DNA of 64,000 nucleotides from PoT sp049331405 (GCF_049331405.1 NZ_CP186274.1:2418001-2482000); one strand, 5' to 3'. Counted from the first letter of the stretch, positions 31,417 to 40,984 are shown. Numbers and translations are program-made. The notes: generated by a model from the letters alone, not told the origin.

Positions 31417-32820
31417 TTACTCGAAGCGCAGGGCGCGGACGGGGTGGAGCTTGGCGGCCCGCTGGGCCGGCCAGACGCTGGCGGCCGCCGCGATGAACAG
31501 GGCGCCGGCGACGACCCAGGCCACCGTCCAGGGCTCGACCAGGGTCGGGATCTCATTGAAGTAGTAGATCGAGTCGTCGAAGACCTTGCGCCCCGTGAGC
31601 CAGCTCAGCCCCTTCTCGATGACGTTGATGTAGCGGACGAAGAGCAGGCCCCCGACCATACCGACGCCGCTCCCCACCGTCCCGAGCAACAGGCCATAGC
31701 CGAGGAAGATCCCGCGCACCCCGGACGTCGAGGCCCCCAGCGCCTTCAGCACACCGATATCCCGGGTCTTCTCCACGACGATCATCGAGAAGATCGCCAG
31801 GATGCCGAACCCCGCCACGGCGATGATGAAGAAGAGCAGGATGTTGAGGATGCTCTGCTCGACCGCGACGGCCGAGAGCAAGGGCCCCTGCTTCTCCTCC
31901 CAGGTCCGGACCTGGAAGTAGTAGGGGCGGAAGCCTTCGAGGGAGTGCTGGAGCCTGGCGCGGAGCTGATCCAGGTCGACCCCAGGCCGGACCTTGAGCT
32001 GGACCTGGTTGACGGCCCCACGCTTAGTCGGCTCGTCGAAGAGCAGGCGCATCTTTTGGAGCCGTTCGATCGGGACGTAGACGTGGGTCGAGTCGTTCTC
32101 GCTCATCCCGCTCTTGAAGTAGCCGACGACCGTGTAGTCGTCGATGCCGGGCTCGGGGCGGGTCGAGGCCCTGGCGAATGTCAGGCCGATCTTGCTGCCG
32201 GGCGGGATGATGATTCGATCCTGCCCCTGGTAGTGGTGGGTCGCGGCCGCCCAGCCGATGATCGCGCCGAAGTCGGGGACCTCGGTCCTCGCATGTCTCT
32301 CCATCTCGGCCCGCATCGGGTCATCGGGGGCGAGATCATCGAGAACATTGCCGGCCGCCGACATCTTGCGCCTGAGGCTCTCAGGTACATTGAAGGAGGG
32401 CTCGATCCGCTTCCCCTTGGCGTCGACGCAGTATTCGGCGAAGTCGCCGACGGACGCACGCTGCTTGGGGTCGACGCCGATGATGATGACCTGATGCGGA
32501 TACCACTTGGGACCGACTTTGAACTTCATCAGCCCCATGGTTTCCATGGCCGGGGCCATGGCCAGGACATCATCGCCCGCCACCTTCTTGACCCGCGCCA
32601 TGACCTCTTCGGAGTCGTAGAAGCCCTCGGTGTCGTAGGGGGATTCGACGACGATGTCGGCCAGGACCCCGTGGAGCCTGTCGCGCATCTTGTACGAGAA
32701 CCCGGCCATGACCGAGTTCACCACGATCATCGTGGCGACGCCGAGCATGACGCTGATGACGCTCGCAAGCGCGATGTAGCGCGTGCGGAGATACCGCCAG
32801 CAAAGCAGATACTTATACAT
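31417..32820 (-). CDS. LolC/LolE-type ABC permease (FtsX family)
   Basis: 467 residues from the ATG at 32820. The start YKYLLCWRYLRTRYIALASVISVMLG, the first membrane helix and FSYKMRDRLHGVLADIVVESP are typical of LolC/E. A large periplasmic domain spans ~50-310. The C-terminal FtsX block has SILNILLFFIIAVAGFGILAIF, EKTRDIGVLKALGAS and LGTVGSGVGMVGGLLFV, and ends in AAKLHPVRALRFE. With the adjacent LolD-like ATPase it should release or move lipoproteins. It lies 90 bp downstream of lysS. Confidence 0.9.
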   Translation of the reverse strand: MYKYLLCWRYLRTRYIALASVISVMLGVATMIVVNSVMAGFSYKMRDRLHGVLADIVVESPYDTEGFYDSEEVMARVKKVAGDDVLAMAPAMETMGLMKFKVGPKWYPHQVIIIGVDPKQRASVGDFAEYCVDAKGKRIEPSFNVPESLRRKMSAAGNVLDDLAPDDPMRAEMERHARTEVPDFGAIIGWAAATHHYQGQDRIIIPPGSKIGLTFARASTRPEPGIDDYTVVGYFKSGMSENDSTHVYVPIERLQKMRLLFDEPTKRGAVNQVQLKVRPGVDLDQLRARLQHSLEGFRPYYFQVRTWEEKQGPLLSAVAVEQSILNILLFFIIAVAGFGILAIFSMIVVEKTRDIGVLKALGASTSGVRGIFLGYGLLLGTVGSGVGMVGGLLFVRYINVIEKGLSWLTGRKVFDDSIYYFNEIPTLVEPWTVAWVVAGALFIAAAASVWPAQRAAKLHPVRALRFE

Positions 32821-32910
32821 ATCAGGCGCCTCCGTTCGCCTCGACACGTTCGTGCCCTGTGCCGGCGTGATCCCCACGCCGAGAATCCTCGTCGACTTGA
32901 CTTGCCTTGG

Positions 32911-34389
32911 CTACGACTGCGGCCGCATGAGCGGGAAGAGGACGACGTCCCGGATGCTCGACCTGTTCAGGAGGAGCATGCAGAGGCGATCCATACCGAT
33001 CCCGAGCCCGCCGGCCGGCGGCATGCCGTGCTTGAGGGCGCGGACGAAGTCGTCGTCCATCTTCGCCATCGAGTCCTCTTCCTTCTGGCCAGCGAGCTGG
33101 TTCCTGAAGAGGTCCTCCTGCAGCATCGGGTCATTCAGCTCGGTGTACGCGTTAGCCAGCTCCATGCCGCGGACGAAGAGCTCGAACCGCTCGGCCACGG
33201 CCGGGTTGCTCGCCTTGCGCTTGGTGAGCGGGCAGATCGCCGCCGGGTAGTCGATCACGAAGATCGGGCCGATCAGGCTATCCTCGACGACCTCCTCGAA
33301 GACGTCGCTGATGACGACGTCCGGATCCTTGCCGGCCGTCTTGATGCCCAGGCTCTCGGCCTTGGCGAAGAGGGCCTCGTGGTCGGTCGGGTCGACCCCC
33401 GCGTGCTCGCGAAAGAGGTCGTAATAAGTCTTGCGAGGCCAGGGGGGGGTGAAGTCGACGGTCACGTCGCCCCAGGGACGCTCGTAGCCGCCGCCGATCG
33501 CGTCGATGGCGCCGCAGATGAGGGCCTCGGTCAGGTCCATCATCGAGTGATAGTCACCGTAGGCCTGATAGGCCTCCATCATCGTGAATTCCGGGTTGTG
33601 CTTGGGGCTGATCCCCTCATTCCGGAACACGCGGGCGATTTCGAAGACCCGCTCCATACCCCCGACCAGCAGTCGCTTGAGGTACAGTTCGGGGGCGATC
33701 CTCATGAAGAGGTCGATGTCGAGCGTGTTGTGATGCGTGACGAACGGCCGGGCCGCCGCGCCCCCGGCGATGGACTGCATCGTCGGCGTCTCGACCTCAA
33801 CGAATCCCTTCTCCCCCATGATCTTGCGGAAGGCCGCGAGGATCTTGGAGCGGCTCAGGAAGGTCTCGAGCGACTCGGGATTGCTGTAGAGGTCGACGTA
33901 GCGCTGGCGATATCGCTGTTCGAGATCGGTGAGCCCGTGCCACTTCTCGGGCGGGGGCGCGAGGCTCTTGCCCAGGAACGTCAGGCTCGTGGCGAAGACG
34001 GTCAGCTCGCCCGTCTTGGTGAAGCCGAGGGTCCCGTCGACGCCGATCCGGTCGCCGTAATCGAGCTCACTCGCGAGCGCCCAGCCGGCCTCTCCGACCT
34101 GATTCTTGCCGACGAAGATCTGGATGCGGCCGGTCCAGTCTCGGAGTTCGATGAAGTGGACCTTGCCCTGGCCACGCTTGAGCATGATCCGCCCGGCGAC
34201 CCTGACGGCCGGGCCGGGCGCGGGCGTTTCCCCTTCGGGGGTCTCGGGCATGGGCAAACCACGGACGTCGGCGATCGGTTTATGATCGTCGAACCGCTGA
34301 CCCCAGGGGTCGAGGCCCAACGACTCGATCTTCCGCAGTTTCTCCAACCGGACCGATTCCAGCCCCTCGAGGGATTCTTCCGACATCAC
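32911..34389 (-). CDS. lysS: lysyl-tRNA synthetase, class II
   Basis: 492 residues, the usual length. The OB-fold anticodon-binding domain (VAGRIMLKRGQGKVHFIELRD) is followed by the catalytic domain: motif 1 around RSKILAAFRKIMGEKGFVEV, motif 2 VFRNEGISPKHNPEFTMMEAY, motif 3 GLGIGMDRLCMLLLN. It charges tRNA-Lys in the cytoplasm. Two adjacent ATGs (34389, 34386) could start it. It heads a run of minus-strand genes that continues to the Lol transporter and ilvE. Confidence 0.97.
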   Translation of the reverse strand: MMSEESLEGLESVRLEKLRKIESLGLDPWGQRFDDHKPIADVRGLPMPETPEGETPAPGPAVRVAGRIMLKRGQGKVHFIELRDWTGRIQIFVGKNQVGEAGWALASELDYGDRIGVDGTLGFTKTGELTVFATSLTFLGKSLAPPPEKWHGLTDLEQRYRQRYVDLYSNPESLETFLSRSKILAAFRKIMGEKGFVEVETPTMQSIAGGAAARPFVTHHNTLDIDLFMRIAPELYLKRLLVGGMERVFEIARVFRNEGISPKHNPEFTMMEAYQAYGDYHSMMDLTEALICGAIDAIGGGYERPWGDVTVDFTPPWPRKTYYDLFREHAGVDPTDHEALFAKAESLGIKTAGKDPDVVISDVFEEVVEDSLIGPIFVIDYPAAICPLTKRKASNPAVAERFELFVRGMELANAYTELNDPMLQEDLFRNQLAGQKEEDSMAKMDDDFVRALKHGMPPAGGLGIGMDRLCMLLLNRSSIRDVVLFPLMRPQS

Positions 34390-34517
34390 AGACCTTCAAT
34401 CAATGTTGGAGCCCGGGTTCCGACGCTAACTTGAGCCAAATTTTAGAGAAGTCTCAACTTTGGTCAACGTCAAGCCGTCTCGCCCCGGTTTCAAGGCAGG
34501 CCCCTGGCTGGCGGATT

Positions 34518-34554
34518 GCCCCGATTGACTCCCGAATCACTCGGGAATCGGGGC
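34518..34554. terminator. hairpin downstream of the epimerase-like gene
   Basis: GCCCCGATT / AATCGGGGC outer stem with CTCCCGA/TCGGGA inside (GCCCCGATTgaCTCCCGA). It lies between the epimerase-like gene stop and the lysS start. It lacks a T-tract, so intrinsic termination is uncertain. Confidence 0.5.
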
Positions 34555-34571
34555 GTTCGACCCTCCTCGAA

Positions 34572-35324
34572 TCAATGGGCGGCCGAGCGGCCAAGCCATT
34601 CCGCGAAATGAGTTGCGCCGAGCCGGGGATTGGCCCCGGGCCTCAGGCTCTGGTCGTCAACCTTGATGCCGAAGTAGAGGGCGTCGGCGTCAGCGACCAC
34701 CGATCGTCCATCCTTCGTCTCGGCCAGGAAGCGTCGGACGAGGTCATCCATCGGGAACGACTCGGGCCCGGCGACCTCGATCATCCCGCCGACAGGCTCC
34801 CCGACCGCGACATCCGCCAGGGCGGCGGCGACGTCGTCCGAGACGATCGGCTGGAAGAGGGCGTGGGGCAGGCGAATCGTATCCCCCTCGGAGGCCGACT
34901 GGGCGATCCCCGCCGTGAACTCGAAGAACTGGGTCGCCCGGACGATGGTGTAGGGGATCGGCGAGGCCTTGATCAGCTCTTCCTGAGCCAGCTTGGCGCG
35001 GAAGTATCCGCTCGTGAGCAGTTTCTCGGTGCCGACGACCGAGAGGGCGACGTGATGCCGGACGCCCGCCTTCGCCTCAGCACCCAGGAGGTTCTTGCCG
35101 GACTTCTCGAAGAACTCCATCGCCGCCTTGTCCTCGAACGTCGGCGAGTTCGCCACGTCCACGACGACCTGGGCGCCCGCCAGGGCCTCGTCCAGGCCTT
35201 CGCCGGTCACGGCGTTCACCCCGGTTGAGGGGGACGCCGCCACGACCTCATGCCCGCGCTGGCGGAGGTTGTTCACGAGCTTCGAACCGATGAGGCCGCT
35301 GCCACCGATCACGACGATCTTCAT
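34572..35324 (-). CDS. NmrA-like atypical SDR (NAD(P)-binding epimerase family)
   Basis: 250 residues. The N-terminal Rossmann motif VVIGGSGLIGSKLVNNLRQRG binds NAD(P); VVDVANSP and HHVALSVVGTEKL follow. The catalytic Tyr-Lys pair of classical SDRs is not obvious (SGYFRAKLAQEE is the likely position), which fits the NmrA/atypical subgroup acting as redox sensor or quinone reductase. It lies 76 bp downstream of the ECF41 sigma gene on the same strand. Oxidoreductase/epimerase genes are the known neighbours of ECF41, so it is a probable regulon member. Confidence 0.85.
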   Translation of the reverse strand: MKIVVIGGSGLIGSKLVNNLRQRGHEVVAASPSTGVNAVTGEGLDEALAGAQVVVDVANSPTFEDKAAMEFFEKSGKNLLGAEAKAGVRHHVALSVVGTEKLLTSGYFRAKLAQEELIKASPIPYTIVRATQFFEFTAGIAQSASEGDTIRLPHALFQPIVSDDVAAALADVAVGEPVGGMIEVAGPESFPMDDLVRRFLAETKDGRSVVADADALYFGIKVDDQSLRPGANPRLGATHFAEWLGRSAAH

Positions 35325-35400
35325 GTCATTCCCCTGTCTCTGTTGATGTATGATCTTGAATGTCCTCAGCCGCTGAGGGCTCGAAGGCCCTCGACGCCCG

Positions 35401-36240
35401 TCAGTCGACCTCGGCCAACGACCAGCGCGTCAGCTTGTCCGGATTCACGGTGATGTAGACCGCCTTGACCCCCTCTTCCACGCTGAGGGACACGATGTCG
35501 ATCACCTTCCCCTCGTGGAGGAAGAGGAACCCCGGCTCGCCGTTGACCTCGGTCGGACGGAATTCGCAGTACTTGAGTCGCTTGCGGAAGACCCCGGCGA
35601 GGAATCTGGCGGAGTGGTCTCGGCCCACCAGCACCCTTCGCGCGGCGGAAGCCTTGCCGCCGCCATCGGAGTGGACCGTGACATCCTCGGTCATCATCGC
35701 CTCGATCGACCTCAGATCCCCGGTCCGACACGCCGCGACAAACCGCTCGGCGAGCCCTTCGGCCTGGTTCGACCTGGCCCTCAAGGGCCTGTCATCTTCG
35801 AGGTCGAGCCGCCTCCGGGCCCGGCTGACGAGTTGTCGGACGGCCGCCTCGGATTTGCCGACGACCTCGCCGATCTCGGCATATTCGTAGTCGAACACAG
35901 TCCGGAGCAGGAACGCCGCCCGCTCGCCCGGCGAGAGCCGCTCCAGGAGCATGAGGAAGGCCCGGGAGAGCGAGTCGGCCAGGGCCGATTCCCGCCCCTT
36001 GGTGTCGACCGGCTCAGGGAGCCAGGGGCCGACGTACTCGGCACGCTTCCTCGACCGGAGACGGTCGATGCAGAGTCGGGTCGTGGTCCGGATCAGGAAC
36101 CCCTCGGGCGAGGTCACGTTCTCGGCCGTCTGGAGCCGGACGAAGGCATCCTGCACGGCATCCTCGGCATCGGCCACGCTGCCCAGCATCCGGTAGGCGA
36201 CGGACATCATCCGAGGCCGGAACCCGTCGAGATCGTTCAT
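35401..36240 (-). CDS. ECF41-group sigma factor with fused SnoaL-like regulatory domain
   Basis: 279 residues. The sigma2 domain (FRPRMMSVAYRMLGSVADAEDAVQDAF) and sigma4 (LSPGERAAFLLRTVFDYEYAEIG...AVRQLVSRARRRL) are followed from ~165 by a SnoaL-like extension with the DGGGK motif (VHSDGGGKASAAR) and the NPDKL motif near the C-terminus (ITVNPDKLTRW). These two motifs define ECF41, where the extension replaces a separate anti-sigma factor and modulates activity. It lies between a cupin gene (69 bp upstream) and the epimerase-like gene, and an ECF41-type promoter precedes the cupin gene. Confidence 0.92.
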   Translation of the reverse strand: MNDLDGFRPRMMSVAYRMLGSVADAEDAVQDAFVRLQTAENVTSPEGFLIRTTTRLCIDRLRSRKRAEYVGPWLPEPVDTKGRESALADSLSRAFLMLLERLSPGERAAFLLRTVFDYEYAEIGEVVGKSEAAVRQLVSRARRRLDLEDDRPLRARSNQAEGLAERFVAACRTGDLRSIEAMMTEDVTVHSDGGGKASAARRVLVGRDHSARFLAGVFRKRLKYCEFRPTEVNGEPGFLFLHEGKVIDIVSLSVEEGVKAVYITVNPDKLTRWSLAEVD

Positions 36241-36309
36241 GGTCCCCTCGCAAGGTCGCCGATCCCGACCCGTCTGCGTGTCGTTGAATCGCGGCGAACG
36301 CGCCGATTG

Positions 36310-36729
36310 TTACTTGCGAGGCTCCGGGATCGCAATCTCGTCGGTGTCTTGCGGATGCAGCACCACGGCCAGGAGGCGGGCCCTGTGCTGTTTCGACGCA
36401 TTCCGCGAGACCCGATGCAGGCAGCCCGTCGGCTCGTAGAAGGTATCCCCCGCCTTGAGGACCTTGACCGGCTGCTGGTCGATGGCCCACTCGTACTCGC
36501 CTTCGAGGATGTAGCCGAACCCGGGGCCGGGGTGCCGGTGGGCGTCCCCCGCCTGGCCGGGCTCGATCGTCACCTCGACGAACGAGGCCTTCGTCGCCTT
36601 GCCGTCGAGCTTCTCGACGATGTTCGGCTGGTCGATGACTCTGACCTTCTCCCCCTCGTCGTGGACCATCGCCAGGCCGATGGACCCGATCCCGATGCCG
36701 ACCACAAATGCGCAAATCGTTCGGATCAT
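36310..36729 (-). CDS. exported cupin-domain protein
   Basis: 139 residues. The N-terminus (IRTICAFVVGIGIGSIGLAMVH) is a signal peptide or anchor. The cupin motifs follow: GDAHRHPGPGFGYILEGEYEW (motif 1 with HxH...E) and GDTFYEPTGCLHRVSRN (motif 2 with a late His), so a metal site is likely. It may bind or modify a small molecule outside the cytoplasm. A strong Shine-Dalgarno (GGGAGGAGAGGAGTC) precedes the ATG. It is the first gene of the predicted ECF41-controlled operon. Confidence 0.85.
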   Translation of the reverse strand: MIRTICAFVVGIGIGSIGLAMVHDEGEKVRVIDQPNIVEKLDGKATKASFVEVTIEPGQAGDAHRHPGPGFGYILEGEYEWAIDQQPVKVLKAGDTFYEPTGCLHRVSRNASKQHRARLLAVVLHPQDTDEIAIPEPRK

Positions 36730-36798
36730 GACTCCTCTCCTCCCGAAAAGATGTCCCCTGGGACGGCGCCAGCGTGGCGGTCGTCCCGTTCGGGAGCA

Positions 36799-36826
36799 AG
36801 GACGATCGGAGAGGGTCGATTTGTGA
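36799..36826 (-). promoter_or_regulatory. ECF41-type promoter upstream of the cupin-ECF41-epimerase operon
   Basis: Minus strand: -35 TGTCACA (36826-36820), a 17-base spacer, -10 CGTC (36802-36799), about 70 bases before the cupin ATG. TGTCACA and CGTC are the elements I recall for ECF41 target promoters (usual spacer about 16). Since ECF41 is encoded in the same operon, autoregulation is predicted. Confidence 0.65.
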
Positions 36827-36895
36827 CAGGCTTCGAAAAATCCCTGGGCCGTCGGAATCTCGACGCGAAGTTGATCCCGCGACCACCCTGTCATC

Positions 36896-37561
36896 TCAGG
36901 GTGTGAGCGCCTGGCGCAGCTCCCTCGCCGCACGACGCATGGCCTTCTTGGCGTGGCCGGATCGGGTGTAGTAGCCGACCACGTCGAGCGGGCCGCCCCC
37001 CGAGGCGCACGAGATGGCGGCGATCTGCCGGCTGTCGGGGGTGAGGACCTCGGCCTCGACGCAGGCCCCGCCGAAGAAGGTCGGGCCGATGGGGACGAAG
37101 GGGAAGGCGATGCCCGCCGCCGTGAGCGCCGCGTTCGTGAAGGGGCGGGAGAGCCTGGCGTCGGTGATGACGGCGCGGACCCGGGCACTATGCGGCCCCG
37201 GCTGGTCGACGACCGGCCGGAGCATCCCGAGTTGCTGGCGGAAGGCCGCGTCCAGGGCCTCGGTCAAAACCACGCGACGGGTCGGGTCGCGGCCGGCGCG
37301 GCTCTCCGCGTCGACGACCCAGGTGATCGACTCGATGTAGAACGAATCGACCTCCCCGACCTCCTCGCACGTGGCATTGCGTGAATAGTTGCGCTGGATG
37401 CCGAGTCCGTAGTTGACGTGGAACCGATCCTTGCTCATCCCGGAATAGTCGGTGAGCAGGCCGCTCTGGGTCGGGTTGTAGTGCGAGAGGGCCGAGCATC
37501 CCGAGCTCGCCAGAGCCAGCGATGCCAGGAGCATCGCCAGGATTCGACTGGCGAGAGACAT
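36896..37561 (-). CDS. lipoprotein, DUF3313-like
   Basis: 221 residues from the ATG at 37561 (in-frame ATGs at 37603 and 37654 are less likely because they put a long stretch before the hydrophobic core). The signal peptide SRILAMLLASLALASSGC carries a lipobox Cys. The mature part starts with TQSGLLTDYSGMSKD, like DUF3313 lipoproteins, then reads AVITDARLSRPFTNAALTAAG. Function is unknown. It is divergent from the dehydrogenase gene at 37902. Confidence 0.7.
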   Translation of the reverse strand: MSLASRILAMLLASLALASSGCSALSHYNPTQSGLLTDYSGMSKDRFHVNYGLGIQRNYSRNATCEEVGEVDSFYIESITWVVDAESRAGRDPTRRVVLTEALDAAFRQQLGMLRPVVDQPGPHSARVRAVITDARLSRPFTNAALTAAGIAFPFVPIGPTFFGGACVEAEVLTPDSRQIAAISCASGGGPLDVVGYYTRSGHAKKAMRRAARELRQALTP

Positions 37562-37901
37562 CGACGTCCGGGCCCTCGTCGCGAGCGTCGGGCTCAGGCT
37601 CATGGGACTGCCCGCCTCGTGTGAAATGGACCTGCCGCGCGGGGATCGGCACACGTCGAGGGGTTGGCATGCAACGATGCCCCGTGGCCGCCCGTTTCGA
37701 AGGAATTCGTGGCGCGGGGATGCTAGTCCCGATGGCCCCGACGGTCAAGGCGAGACCTCACGCCCCGCCGACGGGCTCGGGAGGGTGGACGCGGCCGTGG
37801 GATCGAGTAAACTCGTTGACCGTCAAGCGCTTATCCCTCCCGCCCGAAGCTTGATCCAGCCCGCCGAGAAGATTACGGCTCGTGCCTTCGAGGAGATTTC
37901 G

Positions 37902-40900
37902 ATGCATCTCGTGCTCGCACTCTGGCTTTCCAGCCTGGGGCAGACTCCCGCCCCGGTTGAGAACGTCTCATCCTTCCCTCCTCGGTCCGCGTTCGAAGAG
38001 CGCAAGGCGCTCCACGTGCCCGAGGGGTTCGAGGTCCAGCTCGTCGCCGCCGAGCCGGCCATCCAGAAACCGATGAACATCGCGTTCGACGACCGAGGCC
38101 GACTCTGGGTCACCGGCACGGTCGAATACCCCTATGCCGTCGCGGCGGGCAAGACCGGGCGAGACACCGTCAAGATCCTTGAGGATTTCCAGCCCGACGG
38201 CCGCGCGGGGAAGATCACGACGTTCGCCGAGGGGCTGAACATCCCGATCGGACTCCTGCCGCTGCCGGGAGGGCAGGGGGCGCTCATCTATAGCATCCCG
38301 ACCATCGACCGCTTCCTCGACACCGACGGCGACGGCAAGGCGGACAAGCGCGAGCCGCTCTACAAGGCTTACGGCTACCGCGACACCCACGGCATGACCG
38401 GCTCTTTCTCCTGGGGCTTCGATGGCTGGCTCTACGCCTGCCACGGCTTCGCCAACGAGTCCCAGGTCGAAGGGGCGGACAAGTCCCCGATCAAGATGAG
38501 CTCCGGCAACACGTACCGGATGAAGGTCGACGGCTCCCACGCCGAGTACTTCACCCACGGGCAGGTCAACCCGTTCGGCCTGACCTTCGACCCGCTCGGG
38601 AACCTCTACTCGTCCGACTGCCACTCCAAGCCCATCTACCTGCTCCTGCGCGGGGGATATTACCCGAGCTTCGGCAAGCCCGACGACGGCCTCGGCTTCG
38701 CGCCCGACATGATCGCCCACGACCACGGCTCGACGGCCATCGACGGCGCCACCTTCTACGCGGCCGACCAGTATCCCGAGCGTTATCGCGGCTCGGTCTT
38801 CATCGGCAACGTGGTGACGAACCGGGTGAACCACGACCTGCTCGAGTGGCACGGGTCGAGCCCCAAGGCGATCGAGCAGACCGACTTCGTCTGGAGCGAG
38901 GACAACTGGTTCCGCCCCGTCGACATCGAGCTCGGCCCCGACGGTGCGCTCTACATCGCCGACTTCTACAACAAGATCATCGGCCACTACGAAGTCCCGC
39001 TCACCCACCCCGACCGCGACCACGACCATGGCCGGATCTGGCGGATCGTCTACAAGGGGGCCGACGGCAAAGGGAAGGCCGTCCAGCCCCGCGCCGACTG
39101 GGCCAAGGCCACGGTCGCCGAGCTGATCGAGGACCTGGGCCACCCCAACCTCGTCGTCAGGACGTATGCGGCGAATCAGCTCGTCTTGCGTCAGGACGCG
39201 GCGATCGACTCGCAACTCACCGAGCTCGTGACCTCGCCGGCCGACGTCTGGCGCCGGGTGCATGGCCTCTGGGTCCTCCAGCGCCGGGGCAAGCTCGGCT
39301 CGCCAACCCTCGAGAAGGTCGCGACCGACACCGCCTACGAGGTCCGCGTCCACGCCATGCGGATGGTCGGCGAGCGTGAGGCCGAGCCCGAAGCCCTCAA
39401 TCGGCTCGCTCGCGCAGGTTTGAATGACACCAACGCCTTCGTCAAGCGCTCGGCCGCCGACGCCCTCGGCCGGCACCCCGAGATCGAGAACGTCCGCCCG
39501 CTCCTCGACGCCCGGCAGGCGGCCCCCGCCGACGACACGCACCTGATCCACGTCGCCCGCATGGCCCTTCGCGACCAGCTCCTGCAGGCCTCGGCCTGGA
39601 AGGCCCTGGACAAGCTCTCGCTCAACGAGCGCGACCGCCGCGACATCGCCGACGTGGCCAACGGCGTCCCGACCGCCGACGCCGCCGCCTTCCTGCTGAA
39701 CCACATCGAGACGGCCAAGGAGTCGAGCGAGAACCAGGCCCGCTACGTCCACCACATCGCCCGCAACGGCTCCCCCGAGACGACCAAGCCGCTCGTCGCC
39801 TTCGTCCAGGCCCACGCTGGCGAGGGCCTCGTGCGGCAGTCGGAACTCCTCAAGGCGATCCAGCAAGGGTTGCAGGAGCGAGGTGCACCGCTGACCCCGG
39901 AGATCAGCGCGCTCGCGGTGGACCTTACCCGTTCGCTGCTCGACTCGGCCAAGGACAGCGAGAAGTTGCTCGGCATCAGCCTCGCCAGTTCGTTCCAGCT
40001 CCGCGACCTCAGTGAGCGGCTCGAAGCCCTGGCGAAGGATGGGAAGCTCACCGAGAACGCCCGGACCGAATCCCTCACGGCGCTCGTGGGCATGGATCCG
40101 AAGAAGGCCATCGGCGTCCTCGGCGTGGTGCTGGTCGACGCCTCGTCCCCGATCGTGCTTCGTGAGCGGGCGGCCACATCCCTCGCGGCGATCGACCAGG
40201 CCGAGTCGCGCGGTGAGCTGCTCAAGGCCCTGCCGACGGCCCCGGATCGGCTCCAGACGACCATCGCCGCGGGCCTCGCCGCTCGCAAGGCCGGGGCCGA
40301 GGCGTTGCTCGAGACCGTGACCTCGGGCAAGGCCTCGGCTCGACTCCTCCAGGAGCAGCGCGTCGCCGGCCCGCTGGCCAATGCCGGCATCCCCATGCTC
40401 AAGGAGAAGCTGGACACCTTGCTTCAGGGTTTGCCCCCCGCCGACCAGCGGCTCAAGGAACTCCTGGAAAAGCGTCGGGCCGCGTTCGTCAAGGCGCCCG
40501 GCAACGTGGAGGAAGGGGCCAAGATTTTCGAGAAGAACTGCGCCGCCTGCCACCAGATCGGCGGCAAGGGGGCCCGCGTCGGCCCGCAACTCGATGGCGT
40601 CGGCAACCGGGGCGTCGAACGGCTCCTCGAGGACGTGCTGGATCCGAGCCGCAACGTCGACCAGGCCTTCCGCGTGACCAACCTCGCGCTCAGCGATGGC
40701 CGCGTCGTCACGGGGCTCCTGCTCAAGGAGGAAGGGGCCGTCCTCGTCCTGGCCGACTCCCAGGGCAAGGAGGTCCGCATCCCGACGAATCTGGTCGAGG
40801 AACGCTCCACCGCCCAGTCGTCGCCGATGCCCGCCAACTTCGTCGACCAGATCACCGAGGCCCAGTTCTACGACCTGCTCGCTTACTTGCTCTCGCAAAA

Positions 40901-40952
40901 GCAGGAGCCGAAGGCCGCGAGCCGGGAGTTGAACGGGTTCCTCTCGAGGTAA
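37902..40952 (+). CDS. PVC-type dehydrogenase with HEAT repeats and C-terminal cytochrome c
   Basis: 1016 residues from the ATG at 37902 (GAGGAG six bases upstream). A short signal peptide (LVLALWLSSLGQTPAP) leads to a beta-propeller glucose/sorbosone-dehydrogenase-like domain (~30-390: VPEGFEVQLVAAEPAIQKP, DTDGDGKADKRE, AHDHGSTAIDGATFY, GPDGALYIADFYNKIIGHYE). Helical HEAT-type repeats cover ~410-850. A class I cytochrome c domain closes it, with CAACH at 880-884 and a Gly-rich GGKGARVGPQLDGVG after it. It is exported and probably oxidises a sugar or alcohol, passing electrons to haem. Such fusions are a planctomycete hallmark; the substrate is unknown. Confidence 0.92.
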   Translation: MHLVLALWLSSLGQTPAPVENVSSFPPRSAFEERKALHVPEGFEVQLVAAEPAIQKPMNIAFDDRGRLWVTGTVEYPYAVAAGKTGRDTVKILEDFQPDGRAGKITTFAEGLNIPIGLLPLPGGQGALIYSIPTIDRFLDTDGDGKADKREPLYKAYGYRDTHGMTGSFSWGFDGWLYACHGFANESQVEGADKSPIKMSSGNTYRMKVDGSHAEYFTHGQVNPFGLTFDPLGNLYSSDCHSKPIYLLLRGGYYPSFGKPDDGLGFAPDMIAHDHGSTAIDGATFYAADQYPERYRGSVFIGNVVTNRVNHDLLEWHGSSPKAIEQTDFVWSEDNWFRPVDIELGPDGALYIADFYNKIIGHYEVPLTHPDRDHDHGRIWRIVYKGADGKGKAVQPRADWAKATVAELIEDLGHPNLVVRTYAANQLVLRQDAAIDSQLTELVTSPADVWRRVHGLWVLQRRGKLGSPTLEKVATDTAYEVRVHAMRMVGEREAEPEALNRLARAGLNDTNAFVKRSAADALGRHPEIENVRPLLDARQAAPADDTHLIHVARMALRDQLLQASAWKALDKLSLNERDRRDIADVANGVPTADAAAFLLNHIETAKESSENQARYVHHIARNGSPETTKPLVAFVQAHAGEGLVRQSELLKAIQQGLQERGAPLTPEISALAVDLTRSLLDSAKDSEKLLGISLASSFQLRDLSERLEALAKDGKLTENARTESLTALVGMDPKKAIGVLGVVLVDASSPIVLRERAATSLAAIDQAESRGELLKALPTAPDRLQTTIAAGLAARKAGAEALLETVTSGKASARLLQEQRVAGPLANAGIPMLKEKLDTLLQGLPPADQRLKELLEKRRAAFVKAPGNVEEGAKIFEKNCAACHQIGGKGARVGPQLDGVGNRGVERLLEDVLDPSRNVDQAFRVTNLALSDGRVVTGLLLKEEGAVLVLADSQGKEVRIPTNLVEERSTAQSSPMPANFVDQITEAQFYDLLAYLLSQKQEPKAASRELNGFLSR

Positions 40953-40984
40953 TCGCGTCGCGAACGCCTGCCGCCATTGAGAAC

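Noticed and set aside
31444..34434. 996-codon open frame on the plus strand
   Set aside because: It lies antisense to lysS and the Lol permease, whose motifs are unmistakable. Its translation is Arg/Asp/His-rich without domains, a usual shadow in high-GC DNA.
37968..40898. 976-codon open frame on the minus strand
   Set aside because: It is antisense to the PVC dehydrogenase gene and shows biased composition with no motif.
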